DNA of 47,431 nucleotides, taken from the NCBI GenBank assembly GCA_964442785.1, contig CAYTZW010000006.1:1-47431 (forward strand), given 5' to 3'. The stretch is from SIG223 sp964442785. GTDB lineage: Bacteria; Bacillota_I; Bacilli_A; RFN20; DUOF01. The position numbers were made by a program, and so were the translations under genes. The notes beneath the pieces are model-generated. The model did no database searches, was not told where the DNA came from, and worked only from the letters and a program-made list of their open reading frames with translations. Positions 39,339-47,283 of the stretch are shown here, one piece after another. The number at the start of each line of letters is the position of its first letter. Position 1 is the first letter of the stretch.

Positions 39339-41512
39339 TGGAAGAATTAGAAAAAAAATTAAAACTATATATGACAGATTCTCAAGATTTTTCATTAATC
39401 AAAAAAGCTTATGAATTTGCACTAGAAAAGCATAAAGGACAAAAAAGAGCTTCTGGAGAAGATTATATTGTTCACCCTGTTGAAGTGGCTAAGATTTTAG
39501 CAGATTTAGAAGTTTCTCCTGAAGTAATTGTAGCAGGTTTTTTACACGATATAGTTGAAGATTGTAATGTTAGTTTAGAAGAAATCAAAGAATTATTTGG
39601 TGATGATGTTGCCTATTTAGTAGAATCATTGACCAAAATCAAAAGAATGTCATCACTTACTTTGGAAGATTTAGATAATCAAAACTATCGTAAACTCTTT
39701 ATTGCAATGGCTAAAGATGTTCGAGTTATTATTGTAAAGTTAGCAGATAGATTACATAATATGAGAACCTTAGCATATTTGACAAAAGAAAAACAAATCC
39801 GTATTGCTCAAGCAACACTTGATATCTATGCTCCTATCGCTCATAGATTAGGTTTATCTAAAATAAAAAGTGAATTAGAGAATTTATCTTTGTTTTATTT
39901 AGAACCTGAAAAATATGAGTATATTTCTTCACGTCTTAATGCAACTGAAAAAGAAAGACAATCTTCTGTTCAAATGATGATTGAAAGTTTGCATAAACTT
40001 TTAAGAGAAAATAATATGGATTTTATGATTTATGGTCGTGCTAAACAAATTTATTCTATTTATCGAAAAATGGAAAAAGGAAAATCTTTTGATGAATTAT
40101 ATGATTTGTTAGCTTTAAGAGTTATTACCGATACTGAAGTACAATGTTATGAAGTTTTAGGATACATTCACGCTACATATCGACCTATTCCTGGTCGTTT
40201 TAAAGACTATATAGCGATGCCAAAACCAAATATGTATCAAGCTTTACATACCACCATTGTTGGAGAAGGCGGTTATATCTTTGAAATCCAAATCAAAACT
40301 CATAAAATGGAAGAAGTAGCCGAAAGTGGAGTTGCTGCCCATTGGAAATATAAAGAAGGAATAAAAGGTAATGATAGACATTTACAAAATGAGATAGAAG
40401 AAAAATTACACTGGTTTCGAGATTTTGTTTCAATGACCGATGATGATGACCAAAACGCTAAAGAATATGTTGAAAATTTAAAGAAAGATATTTTTGAAGC
40501 AAATGTTTATGTCTTAACTCCAAGGGGACTAGTAATTGACTTACCTTCAGGTTCCACTCCAATAGATTTTGCTTATAAAGTTCACACCAAAGTGGGAGAC
40601 AGTGCTGTAGGAGCCGTTGTCAATGGGCAATTAGTGCCTTTAAGTACTCCTTTAAAAACAGGAGATGTTGTTGAGATAAAAACTAGTAAGCAACATTCTT
40701 ATCCTAGTGAAGGCTGGTTAGAATTTGTGAAAACTAGCCAAGCAAAAAATAGAATTAAAAAAGCTTTATTAAAGAGAAATATTGAAGAAAATAAAGAAGA
40801 ATTAATTGAACACGGTAAAGAATTATTGTTTGATGAATTAAAAGACCGTGGAATTAATGAAAAAGACGGTTTAAAAATTATCGAACAAGAAAAACTTTTA
40901 TCTGCATATGGATATAAAACCTTGGAAGATTTTTATTTTGCAATCTCCAATAAAGTAATTAGTCCTATTACGGTGGCTTCTAAAATAAAGCAAAAAAAAG
41001 AAGGAGAGAAAAATGTTTTAGATTTCTCTAAGAATAAGAAAAAATCACAACTTGTAAGAAATAGATTTGGAATTTCCATTTCAGGAAGTTCTGATATGAT
41101 GCTTACCTTATCACAATGTTGTTCTCCAATTCCTGGAGATGAAATAGTAGGTTATATATCAAAAGGAAAAGGAATTAAAATTCATCGCAAAGATTGTTCA
41201 ATGATAGCAGGAGAGAAAAAAAGATTAATCGAAGCTACTTGGACAGAAGAAGCCTATACATCATCAATGCACCCAGTAGATTTAATCATTCAAGCTAATG
41301 ATAGAGCTAACTTATTAGTAGATATAATGAATGTTTTTTCTCAAAATAAAATAAGTGTTATTGAAATAAGTGCAACTTCACATAAACAAGAATTAACAGC
41401 AACTTTATTTGCCTCTATTTTGGTAAAAGATGCTTCCCATTTACAAAGTATATGTAATATATTAAGTAATATTAATAATGTATATGATGTAAAAAGAGGA
41501 CAAAGAAATTAA
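39338..41512 (+). CDS. rel: Bifunctional (p)ppGpp synthetase/hydrolase Rel
   Basis: Controls the stringent response. The 724-aa protein has an HD hydrolase domain (HPVEVAKIL, about 46-54, then HDIVED at 70-75) with an intact metal site, and a synthetase domain (about 220-340) with RFKDYIAMPKPNMYQALHT and EIQIKTHKMEEVAESGVAAHW. TGS (about 386-446, VYVLTPRGLVIDLPSGSTPI) and C-terminal zinc-finger-like (QCCSPIPGDEIVGYISKGKG) and ACT domains follow. Both catalytic halves look complete, so it is bifunctional. Its ATG overlaps the recJ-like stop by one base, so the two are coupled. In B. subtilis apt lies between; it is absent here. Confidence 0.96.
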   Translation: MEELEKKLKLYMTDSQDFSLIKKAYEFALEKHKGQKRASGEDYIVHPVEVAKILADLEVSPEVIVAGFLHDIVEDCNVSLEEIKELFGDDVAYLVESLTKIKRMSSLTLEDLDNQNYRKLFIAMAKDVRVIIVKLADRLHNMRTLAYLTKEKQIRIAQATLDIYAPIAHRLGLSKIKSELENLSLFYLEPEKYEYISSRLNATEKERQSSVQMMIESLHKLLRENNMDFMIYGRAKQIYSIYRKMEKGKSFDELYDLLALRVITDTEVQCYEVLGYIHATYRPIPGRFKDYIAMPKPNMYQALHTTIVGEGGYIFEIQIKTHKMEEVAESGVAAHWKYKEGIKGNDRHLQNEIEEKLHWFRDFVSMTDDDDQNAKEYVENLKKDIFEANVYVLTPRGLVIDLPSGSTPIDFAYKVHTKVGDSAVGAVVNGQLVPLSTPLKTGDVVEIKTSKQHSYPSEGWLEFVKTSQAKNRIKKALLKRNIEENKEELIEHGKELLFDELKDRGINEKDGLKIIEQEKLLSAYGYKTLEDFYFAISNKVISPITVASKIKQKKEGEKNVLDFSKNKKKSQLVRNRFGISISGSSDMMLTLSQCCSPIPGDEIVGYISKGKGIKIHRKDCSMIAGEKKRLIEATWTEEAYTSSMHPVDLIIQANDRANLLVDIMNVFSQNKISVIEISATSHKQELTATLFASILVKDASHLQSICNILSNINNVYDVKRGQRN

Positions 41513-41529
41513 TAAAAGTTTATAAATTT

Positions 41530-41592
41530 AGTGCAAAAAAAATGAAAAATAAAAAGTTTTTGCACTGAAGTGCATAAAAATGTGTAAATAAT
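41530..41592. repeat. AT-rich repeat resembling the ATPase upstream repeats
   Basis: AGTGCA occurs at 41530-41535 and 41569-41574 as a direct repeat with similar A-rich tails containing AAAAATG, 39 bases apart. TGCACT at 41561-41566 makes alternative hairpins with either. The style recalls the repeats at 4.1 and 9.4 kb, but no ATPase gene follows. It may be a remnant or just a structured 3-prime end of rel. Confidence 0.4.
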
Positions 41593-41599
41593 ATATTTA

Positions 41600-41640
41600 A
41601 AATCCTTCTAGGTAAGATTAAAGTACCAAGAAGGATTTTT
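41600..41640. terminator. Terminator downstream of rel
   Basis: Ten-base perfect stem AAATCCTTCT/AGAAGGATTT, 19-nt loop, T-rich tail. The remaining bases up to 41712 show no gene. Confidence 0.75.
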
Positions 41641-41712
41641 GTGTTTTTAAAATATAAAAAATTCTATAAAAGATATTTTAGAAAATTCTTAAAAATTTAG
41701 ATTATAGAGCCT

Positions 41713-42720
41713 TTAATAATTATATTTCTTTACTATATTAATTAATTCTTCTATTGAAGGTAATTCATTTTGTAAATTTTCAGGTAAGTAATCTTTAATT
41801 TTATATGCACTTACACCCATTGGTTTATTCATATCTTTTAGAGTATATTCAGCGACAACATTGTTCTTGTGTCGACATAATAATAAACCAATCGTTGGAT
41901 TATCATTAACTTCTTTAAGTTGCTGGTCAATTGCAGTTAAGTAAAAACTTAGTTGACCAGCATATTCAGGTTTAAATTCACTATTTTTTAGTTCTATGAC
42001 AATATAGCATTTTAATTTAATATTGTAAAATAATAAATCAATATAATAGTCTTCACCAGTTACCTCTAAATGATATTGATGTCCAACAAAAGCAAAACCT
42101 TTACCAAGTTCAAGAAGAACTTTAGTCATATTATTAATTAATGCTTTCTCTAAGTCTTTTTCTTTAGCATCTTCATTTAACTCAATAAAATCAAATATAT
42201 AAGGATCTTTAATTGTTTCTAATGCTAGTTCGCTTTGTGGACTAGGGAGATTATCCTTAAAGTTAGATACTTTCTTTTGTTCAATTTGTCGCGTATAAAG
42301 ATTAGTATCTATTTGGTGAGCCAAAACATTTACTGACCAACCATTTTCAATTGTTTTATTAATATACCAAATTCTTTGTTCTTGAGATTTCACACGCAAA
42401 ATTTCCAAATTATGGCTCCAAGGAATTTGGACAGACGGCGTCTGACCAATTTCAACATTAGAATATTCTCGATAAAATCTTGCCATATTTTTAAGATTTG
42501 AAACAGAAAAGCCTTTTGAAGAAGGAAACTCTATTGATATTTCTTTTGACAAATTTCTTAAAAACTTGTTTCCCCATATACTATGTTCATTAATAACTTT
42601 TCCTATATTCCAATATAGAATTAACATTTCTTTGTTAGCGTTTAAAATTGCTTTGTGTTGCGCACTTCTAATTTGTTCTTTAATGCTTTCTACTACGGTT
42701 ACATAACTTTTATCTATCAT
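41713..42720 (-). CDS. DUF1016/YhcG-family PD-(D/E)XK nuclease-fold protein
   Basis: A 335-aa protein. The N-terminal DUF1016_N domain begins IDKSYVTVVESIKEQIRSAQ and has LYWNIGKVINE (about 30-40) and the conserved FSVSNLKNMARFYREYS (about 71-87). A C-terminal nuclease-fold domain has EVTGEDYYIDLLFYN (about 219-233) and IVIELKNSEFKPEYAGQLSF (about 241-260), matching the D/ExK core. It belongs to a widespread accessory family (E. coli YhcG) often found with restriction-modification or mobile genes; its biochemical role is not firmly known. It stands alone, ATG after GGAGAA. No methylase partner is near. Confidence 0.88.
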   Translation of the reverse strand: MIDKSYVTVVESIKEQIRSAQHKAILNANKEMLILYWNIGKVINEHSIWGNKFLRNLSKEISIEFPSSKGFSVSNLKNMARFYREYSNVEIGQTPSVQIPWSHNLEILRVKSQEQRIWYINKTIENGWSVNVLAHQIDTNLYTRQIEQKKVSNFKDNLPSPQSELALETIKDPYIFDFIELNEDAKEKDLEKALINNMTKVLLELGKGFAFVGHQYHLEVTGEDYYIDLLFYNIKLKCYIVIELKNSEFKPEYAGQLSFYLTAIDQQLKEVNDNPTIGLLLCRHKNNVVAEYTLKDMNKPMGVSAYKIKDYLPENLQNELPSIEELINIVKKYNY

Positions 42721-42837
42721 TATTGTATTCTCCTTTTTATTAATCTTTTATAACCTTATAGATAATCTTAAATTCTCTAAATTTTTATTATTAGTAACTG
42801 CACATAAATTTTGTTTTATAGTAGATTATTATGTTTT

Positions 42838-43725
42838 TTAGTCAATATTTACAATTTGATACTCACGGTTACCAAGACCTAATCTATTTGCTTCTTCTAC
42901 TATATGAATAGCGTGTCGGGAAGTCATTCTTTCTACTAAATCTTTTTTTCCTTCATCATTGCTATTAATAATAGCATCATAACAAGCTTGGTCTAAAGCT
43001 ACTGGATCAAAAGAGGCAAAAATACCAATATCTTTCATTTTAGGTGTCGCAGGATTTCCATTGCAATCACAGTCAACAGATAAATTATTAGCGACATTAA
43101 TATAAACGATATTTTTACTTCCTATATAATCCATTACAGCTTCACAAGCTTCTGCCATACTCTCTAAAAAAGCATCTTGATTACCAACGTAATCCCAAAG
43201 TTTATCAGGAATAGCCGTGTTACCCCAAGAATGTATCCAAGCTTTACCATTTTTAGAGCCAATTCCAATACTCATATTTTTTAAAGCACCACCCATTCCT
43301 GCCATTTGATGACCTTTAAAATGAGAAAGCATTAAAAGAGAATTATAATTTTTTAGATTTTCTCCCACATAATTAACTCCTTTTAAATGAACTCCATTTT
43401 TAACTTTGATACCAATTTCTCCCTTTTCATCTAAAATATCACAAGGAGCAATAGCTTTAAAACCATGGTCTTCGATTGCTTTCCAATGGTCATCAGCATT
43501 AAATCTTTTTCCTTTGTAAGCAGTTAAACACTCAATAATAGTTCCATTTACCTTTTTTACAAGTGGTTCGATTAATTTAGGATTAAGAAAATTATGTCCT
43601 CCAGGTTCACCCGTGGAGATTTTAACTCCTACTTTTCCTATTAGATTAACATTTAATTTTTCATAAATTCGTACAAGCCCTTCAGGACTAATATCTTTTG
43701 TAAAATAAACGATTGATTTTTCCAT
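42838..43725 (-). CDS. DUF362 domain protein without the ferredoxin module
   Basis: A 295-aa protein with KVGVKISTGEPGGHNFLNP (about 31-49), LLMLSHFKGHQMAGMGGALK (about 130-149), and GIFASFDPVALDQACYDAI (about 232-250), all DUF362 marks. Many DUF362 proteins carry an extra 4Fe-4S ferredoxin domain; this one has only a CDC pair (Cys217, Cys219) and no ferredoxin cluster motif. Function is unknown; a metal- or cofactor-binding role is often proposed. ATG after AAGGAG. Alone on the minus strand, divergent from the hisS T-box. Confidence 0.85.
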   Translation of the reverse strand: MEKSIVYFTKDISPEGLVRIYEKLNVNLIGKVGVKISTGEPGGHNFLNPKLIEPLVKKVNGTIIECLTAYKGKRFNADDHWKAIEDHGFKAIAPCDILDEKGEIGIKVKNGVHLKGVNYVGENLKNYNSLLMLSHFKGHQMAGMGGALKNMSIGIGSKNGKAWIHSWGNTAIPDKLWDYVGNQDAFLESMAEACEAVMDYIGSKNIVYINVANNLSVDCDCNGNPATPKMKDIGIFASFDPVALDQACYDAIINSNDEGKKDLVERMTSRHAIHIVEEANRLGLGNREYQIVNID

Positions 43726-43801
43726 ATATTATTTCTCCTTGGTAATATTCTAACATACTTAAAAAAAACATTAACAATTTTTTGACTTTTTTATAATTTA
43801 G

Positions 43802-43829
43802 TTGTTTTATTGAATAAAAATGGTATAAT
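43802..43829 (+). promoter_or_regulatory. Promoter of the hisS-aspS T-box operon
   Basis: TTGTTT (43802-43807) is 16 bases from TATAAT (43824-43829), preceded by TGG, an extended -10. Predicted start near 43836. Confidence 0.7.
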
Positions 43830-43837
43830 TAAGTAAA

Positions 43838-44045
43838 TTCGATGAGGAAAAAGAGCAAATAAAAAATTATTTTAGAGAGAAGATGGTTGGTGAAAATCTT
43901 TATAAATTTATTTGGAGACACTTTCTTAGAAACTTTATTAAAAGTAAAGTCGTTGACTGCGTTAAAGTAAATTGAGTGCATGATAATTATCGTGAAGTAG
44001 GGTGGTACCGCGGAAATTCGTCCCTATGGATTGATAATTTTTTTT
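43838..44045 (+). promoter_or_regulatory. T-box riboswitch (tRNA-sensing leader) of hisS-aspS
   Basis: The 14-base T-box AGGGTGGTACCGCG lies at 43999-44012. Stem I carries the AGAGAG-GATGGTTGGTG-AAAATC distal elements (43875-43898). In the 3-prime side of Stem I is GACAC (43917-43921), holding both GAC (Asp) and CAC (His) triplets. The terminator helix pairs AATTATC (43985-43991) and TAGGG (43998-44002) with CCCTA (44022-44026) and GATAATT (44033-44039), followed by T8. Uncharged tRNA should stabilise the alternative antiterminator. Together with the promoter this explains the 341-base gap before hisS. Confidence 0.93.
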
Positions 44046-44066
44046 ATTTTAAAAGGGAGGAAAAAT

Positions 44067-45371
44067 ATGGCAAATTATACCGTGGCTAGAGGAACAAGAG
44101 ATGTTCTAGCATTTGAAAAACAAAAGGAAAATATTGTTTCTGATATTATCAAAATTATTGCTTCAACATATGGTTACCAAATGATTGAAACTCCAATTTT
44201 TGAAGCGACTGAATTATTTAGTAGAAGTGTTGGAGAAAGCAGTGATATTGTTAATAAAGAAATGTACACTTTTCTTGATAAAGGAAATCGTTCTATAACC
44301 TTAAGACCAGAAGGAACAGCAGGAACTATTAGGCTTTTTGTTAATAACAAATTATATAACAATCCTGATTTACCTGTTAAAATGATGTATCTAGGTCCTG
44401 TATTTAGATATGAAAGACCTCAATCAGGAAGATATCGTCAATTTAAACAATTCGGATTTGAATGTGTAGGACTTAAAAATCCTTATGTTGATGTTGAACT
44501 AATTTTAATGGTCAAAAACATTTTAGAAACTCTAGGATTTGAAAACTTAGTTATAAAATTAAATACTTTAGGAGATGCAGCTTCAAGAAGTAATTATGTT
44601 TCAGCTTTGAAAGATTACTTCAAACCATATTTAGAAGGAGAAAATGCTTTGTGTCCAGATTGTTTACGAAGATATGAGCAAAATCCTTTACGAATTTTAG
44701 ATTGCAAATATGATGCTGAACATATCGCTATTAAAAATGCTCCAAAAATTAATGATTACTTAAATGAAGAATCAAAAGAATATTTTTCAGAAGTTTTATC
44801 CTTACTTGAAAAATTAAATGTATCTTATGAAGTTGATACTTCTTTAGTAAGAGGACTTGATTATTATAATGATGTTGTTTTTGAAATATATCAAAAAGAT
44901 ACTTCTTTTGGTGCTTTAGGAGCAGGGGGAAGATATGATAATTTAGTTAATGAAGTTGGAGGACCTGCATTACCAGCGACAGGATTTGCATTTGGTATGG
45001 AAAGATTACTGCTTGCTATGGAACAAGAAAATCTATTCGATTCTTTGCAACCTGAAACACCAGAAGTTTATGTAATGCCTAAGGGAGAAAAATGTAATGA
45101 CTTAGCTTTTAAAACAATGGAGTTTTTAAGAAAAAATGGTTTAATAGTAGAAATGGATTTTTTGAATAGGTCTTTTAAATCACAATTTAAGACAGTTGAA
45201 AGAAAAAATATTCCTATTGCTATTATAATTGGAGAAGATGAAGTAAAAAACAATACCTTTATTGTAAAAGATACAAGAAAAGTAGAACAATACATCGTTG
45301 AAGAAGAAGATTTATTAGATTGTATAACAGATATTTTAGAAGGAGCGTTAAATGATGAGAACATTGATTAA
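44067..45371 (+). CDS. hisS: Histidyl-tRNA synthetase
   Basis: Class II synthetase charging tRNA-His. From ATG 44067 the product is 434 aa and begins MANYTVARGTRDVLAFEKQ. Motif 1 is at about 46-70. Motif 2 is YERPQSGRYRQFKQFG (about 111-126). The HisRS signatures are LVRGLDYYNDVVFE and GALGAGGRYDNLV, and motif 3 is GFAFGMERLL. An upstream in-frame start at 44031 overlaps the T-box terminator and is rejected; GGGAGGA precedes the chosen ATG. It overlaps aspS by 20 bases, and both are under the T-box. Confidence 0.95.
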   Translation: MANYTVARGTRDVLAFEKQKENIVSDIIKIIASTYGYQMIETPIFEATELFSRSVGESSDIVNKEMYTFLDKGNRSITLRPEGTAGTIRLFVNNKLYNNPDLPVKMMYLGPVFRYERPQSGRYRQFKQFGFECVGLKNPYVDVELILMVKNILETLGFENLVIKLNTLGDAASRSNYVSALKDYFKPYLEGENALCPDCLRRYEQNPLRILDCKYDAEHIAIKNAPKINDYLNEESKEYFSEVLSLLEKLNVSYEVDTSLVRGLDYYNDVVFEIYQKDTSFGALGAGGRYDNLVNEVGGPALPATGFAFGMERLLLAMEQENLFDSLQPETPEVYVMPKGEKCNDLAFKTMEFLRKNGLIVEMDFLNRSFKSQFKTVERKNIPIAIIIGEDEVKNNTFIVKDTRKVEQYIVEEEDLLDCITDILEGALNDENID

Positions 45372-46644
45372 AAATTTACAAGATAAACAAGAATGTGAAG
45401 TAAGAGGATTTGTAGTAAATATAAGAGATAAAAGAACAATGCAATTTATTGTTATAAAAGACGGAAGTGGCAAAGTTCAAGTAACTGTTGAAAAAGAAAA
45501 ACACCCTGAAATTGCAGAAGTATTTTCTACCTTACCTTTAAATTCTGTAGTTTATTTAAAAGGTGTAGCCTATAAAAATGATTTTGTTAAAATGGGTGGA
45601 GTTGAAATAATTCCAAGTGAAGTTAAAGTGGTTTCTGTAGCCGAAGTATCTCCAATAGATGACACTTCATCATTAGATTTAAAATTAGATTATCGTTGGT
45701 TAGATTTAAGAAGCGACCGTAATAATTTAATATTTACAATTCAATCATACTTTTTAGAGCAAATGAAAGCCTTTTTGTATCAAGAAAACTTTATTGAAAT
45801 ACATACTCCTAAAATTATTGGAGCAGCTTCAGAATCAGGAGCAGAAGTTTTTGAATTGAAATATTATGATATGAAAGCTTATTTATCACAATCACCTCAA
45901 TTCTATAAACAAATGGCTATTGCAGCAGGATTTGAAAGAATATTTGAATTAGCTCCTGTTTTTAGAGCAGAAAAATCATATACTTCAAGACATTGTACCG
46001 AATTTACTAGTTTTGACTTAGAATTTGCCTATGTTGATTCTTATGAAGATGTAATGAATATGGAAGAAAGAATGCTTACATATGGCTTAACAAAAGTAAA
46101 AGAAAAATATGGAGAAATAATAAAGGAAGTATTTAATACCGAGGTAATTATTCCTTCTCTTCCTTTCCCTAGAATGAAATTACAAGATATTTATAATGAA
46201 TTAGAAGAAAGATATGGTTTTAAAGTACCAGAAGAAGAAAAAGTTGATTTAAACGCTGAAGCCGAAAGATTAACTTATAAATTAGCACAAGATAAATTTG
46301 GACACGAATTTATGTTTGTAACAGGATATCCTGCTGCTAAAAGAGCTTTCTATCATATGAGAGATAAAAATGGCTTATTATTAGGATTTGACCTTATCTG
46401 GAGAGGAGTAGAAATAACTTCTGGAGCTCAAAGAGAACATCGTTATGAACTAATTAAAAAACAAGCAGAAGAAAAAGGATTAGGAAAAGATGTTGAATTC
46501 TATCTTGAATTCTTTAAATATGGCTGTCCACCTCACGGGGGATTTGCGATTGGTCTTGAAAGACTTACAATGTTATTGTTAAATATTCCAACCGTAAAAG
46601 AAGCTCAATTCATTTTCCGTGGTCCAAATAGAGTAAATCCATAG
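45352..46644 (+). CDS. aspS: Aspartyl-tRNA synthetase, archaeal/eukaryotic type (possibly non-discriminating)
   Basis: A 430-aa class II synthetase, against about 590 aa for the bacterial type: the large GAD insertion is missing. An N-terminal OB fold (about 1-105, EVRGFVVNIRDKRTM) binds the anticodon. Catalytic parts are RWLDLRSDRN, TPKIIGAASESGAEVF, QSPQFYKQMAI, and motif 2 PVFRAEKSYTSRHCTEFTS. FEL/YEV-type flipping residues are seen, then motif 3 GGFAIGLERLTMLLL. In bacteria this type is often non-discriminating and also makes Asp-tRNA-Asn, which GatCAB then amidates. ATG at 45352 (or 45355) after AGGAG. It overlaps hisS. Horizontal origin is inferred from type only. Confidence 0.9.
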   Translation: MMRTLIKNLQDKQECEVRGFVVNIRDKRTMQFIVIKDGSGKVQVTVEKEKHPEIAEVFSTLPLNSVVYLKGVAYKNDFVKMGGVEIIPSEVKVVSVAEVSPIDDTSSLDLKLDYRWLDLRSDRNNLIFTIQSYFLEQMKAFLYQENFIEIHTPKIIGAASESGAEVFELKYYDMKAYLSQSPQFYKQMAIAAGFERIFELAPVFRAEKSYTSRHCTEFTSFDLEFAYVDSYEDVMNMEERMLTYGLTKVKEKYGEIIKEVFNTEVIIPSLPFPRMKLQDIYNELEERYGFKVPEEEKVDLNAEAERLTYKLAQDKFGHEFMFVTGYPAAKRAFYHMRDKNGLLLGFDLIWRGVEITSGAQREHRYELIKKQAEEKGLGKDVEFYLEFFKYGCPPHGGFAIGLERLTMLLLNIPTVKEAQFIFRGPNRVNP

Positions 46645-46652
46645 GAGATAAA

Positions 46653-46832
46653 ATGATTAATCAAGAATTAATAAAAAGAATAAATGAATTAGCACTTTTA
46701 TCAAAACAAAGAGAACTAACAGAAGAAGAAAAAAAAGAACGAGAAACATTAAGAAAAGAATATCTCAAACAATTTAAAGAGGGCTTTAAACAACAATTAG
46801 AGAATATTGAAATAGAAGATACCAAAAATTAA
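46653..46832 (+). CDS. DUF896 (YnzC-like) protein
   Basis: A 59-aa highly charged helical protein starting MINQELIKRINELALLSKQ and continuing with TEEEKKERETLRKEYLKQF, the DUF896 signature. The B. subtilis relatives are YnzC and YneV-adjacent proteins, of unclear function (YnzC lies in the SOS yneA operon). TAGGAGA precedes the ATG, eight bases after the aspS stop, so it may be read through from aspS. It is too small for many ORF filters, but the family match is clear. Confidence 0.88.
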   Translation: MINQELIKRINELALLSKQRELTEEEKKERETLRKEYLKQFKEGFKQQLENIEIEDTKN

Positions 46833-46884
46833 TTTGTATTTCTATTTCAGATAATATAAAATAAAAAAGCGAGGTGAATTGTTA

Positions 46885-47094
46885 ATGCTAATGAATATCT
46901 TTTTCCTATTAATTGGACTAATAGGAGGCGGTTTAGGTGGTTTCTTTATTGCTAGAAACATACTAAAAAAACAAATAAAAGAAAATCCACCAATTAATGA
47001 AAAAATGATTAGAGCAATGTTTTTACAAATGGGAAGAAAACCATCAGAAACTCAAATCAAACAAGTTATGAATTCAATGAATCAATACAAATAA
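46885..47094 (+). CDS. yneF: YneF family (UPF0154) membrane protein
   Basis: A 69-aa protein: one N-terminal membrane helix (about 2-24, IFFLLIGLIGGGLGGFFIAR) and the conserved cytoplasmic tail KENPPINEKMIRAMFLQMGR with KPSETQIKQVMNSMNQ. Length and tail match B. subtilis YneF closely. The ATG at 46885 is seven bases after GAGGTGA; a TTG two codons earlier is too close to that site. Function unknown. A terminator begins at the stop codon. Confidence 0.93.
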   Translation: MLMNIFFLLIGLIGGGLGGFFIARNILKKQIKENPPINEKMIRAMFLQMGRKPSETQIKQVMNSMNQYK

Positions 47095-47116
47095 GGGAAT
47101 TAATTTCCCCTTTTTT
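47093..47116 (+). terminator. Intrinsic terminator of yneF
   Basis: AAGGGAA pairs with TTCCCCTT with one bulged C, followed by T6. It overlaps the yneF stop. The next 120 bases show no gene. Confidence 0.75.
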
Positions 47117-47233
47117 AATTGAAATATAACCAATGTTAAAGATGATTAAAAAGCAGAAAAGAAATCAAAAGGTATTACGATGCAATTTTTTTAATGATAT
47201 TTTAAAAATTTTTCCACTTTTTACGAGTATTTT

Positions 47234-47262
47234 TTGTAATAAATAATTTTATATGGTAAAAT
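47234..47262 (+). promoter_or_regulatory. Promoter of the gene at the right edge
   Basis: TTGTAA (47234-47239), 17 bp, TAAAAT (47257-47262) with a TGG extended -10 and AGAGGTGAG downstream. Confidence 0.65.
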
Positions 47263-47283
47263 TAAACCATAGAGGTGAGTTAT

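Noticed and set aside
41713..42720. DUF1016 gene as part of a restriction-modification or defence island
   Set aside because: No methyltransferase, specificity subunit or other defence gene is adjacent, so only a stand-alone nuclease-fold gene can be supported.
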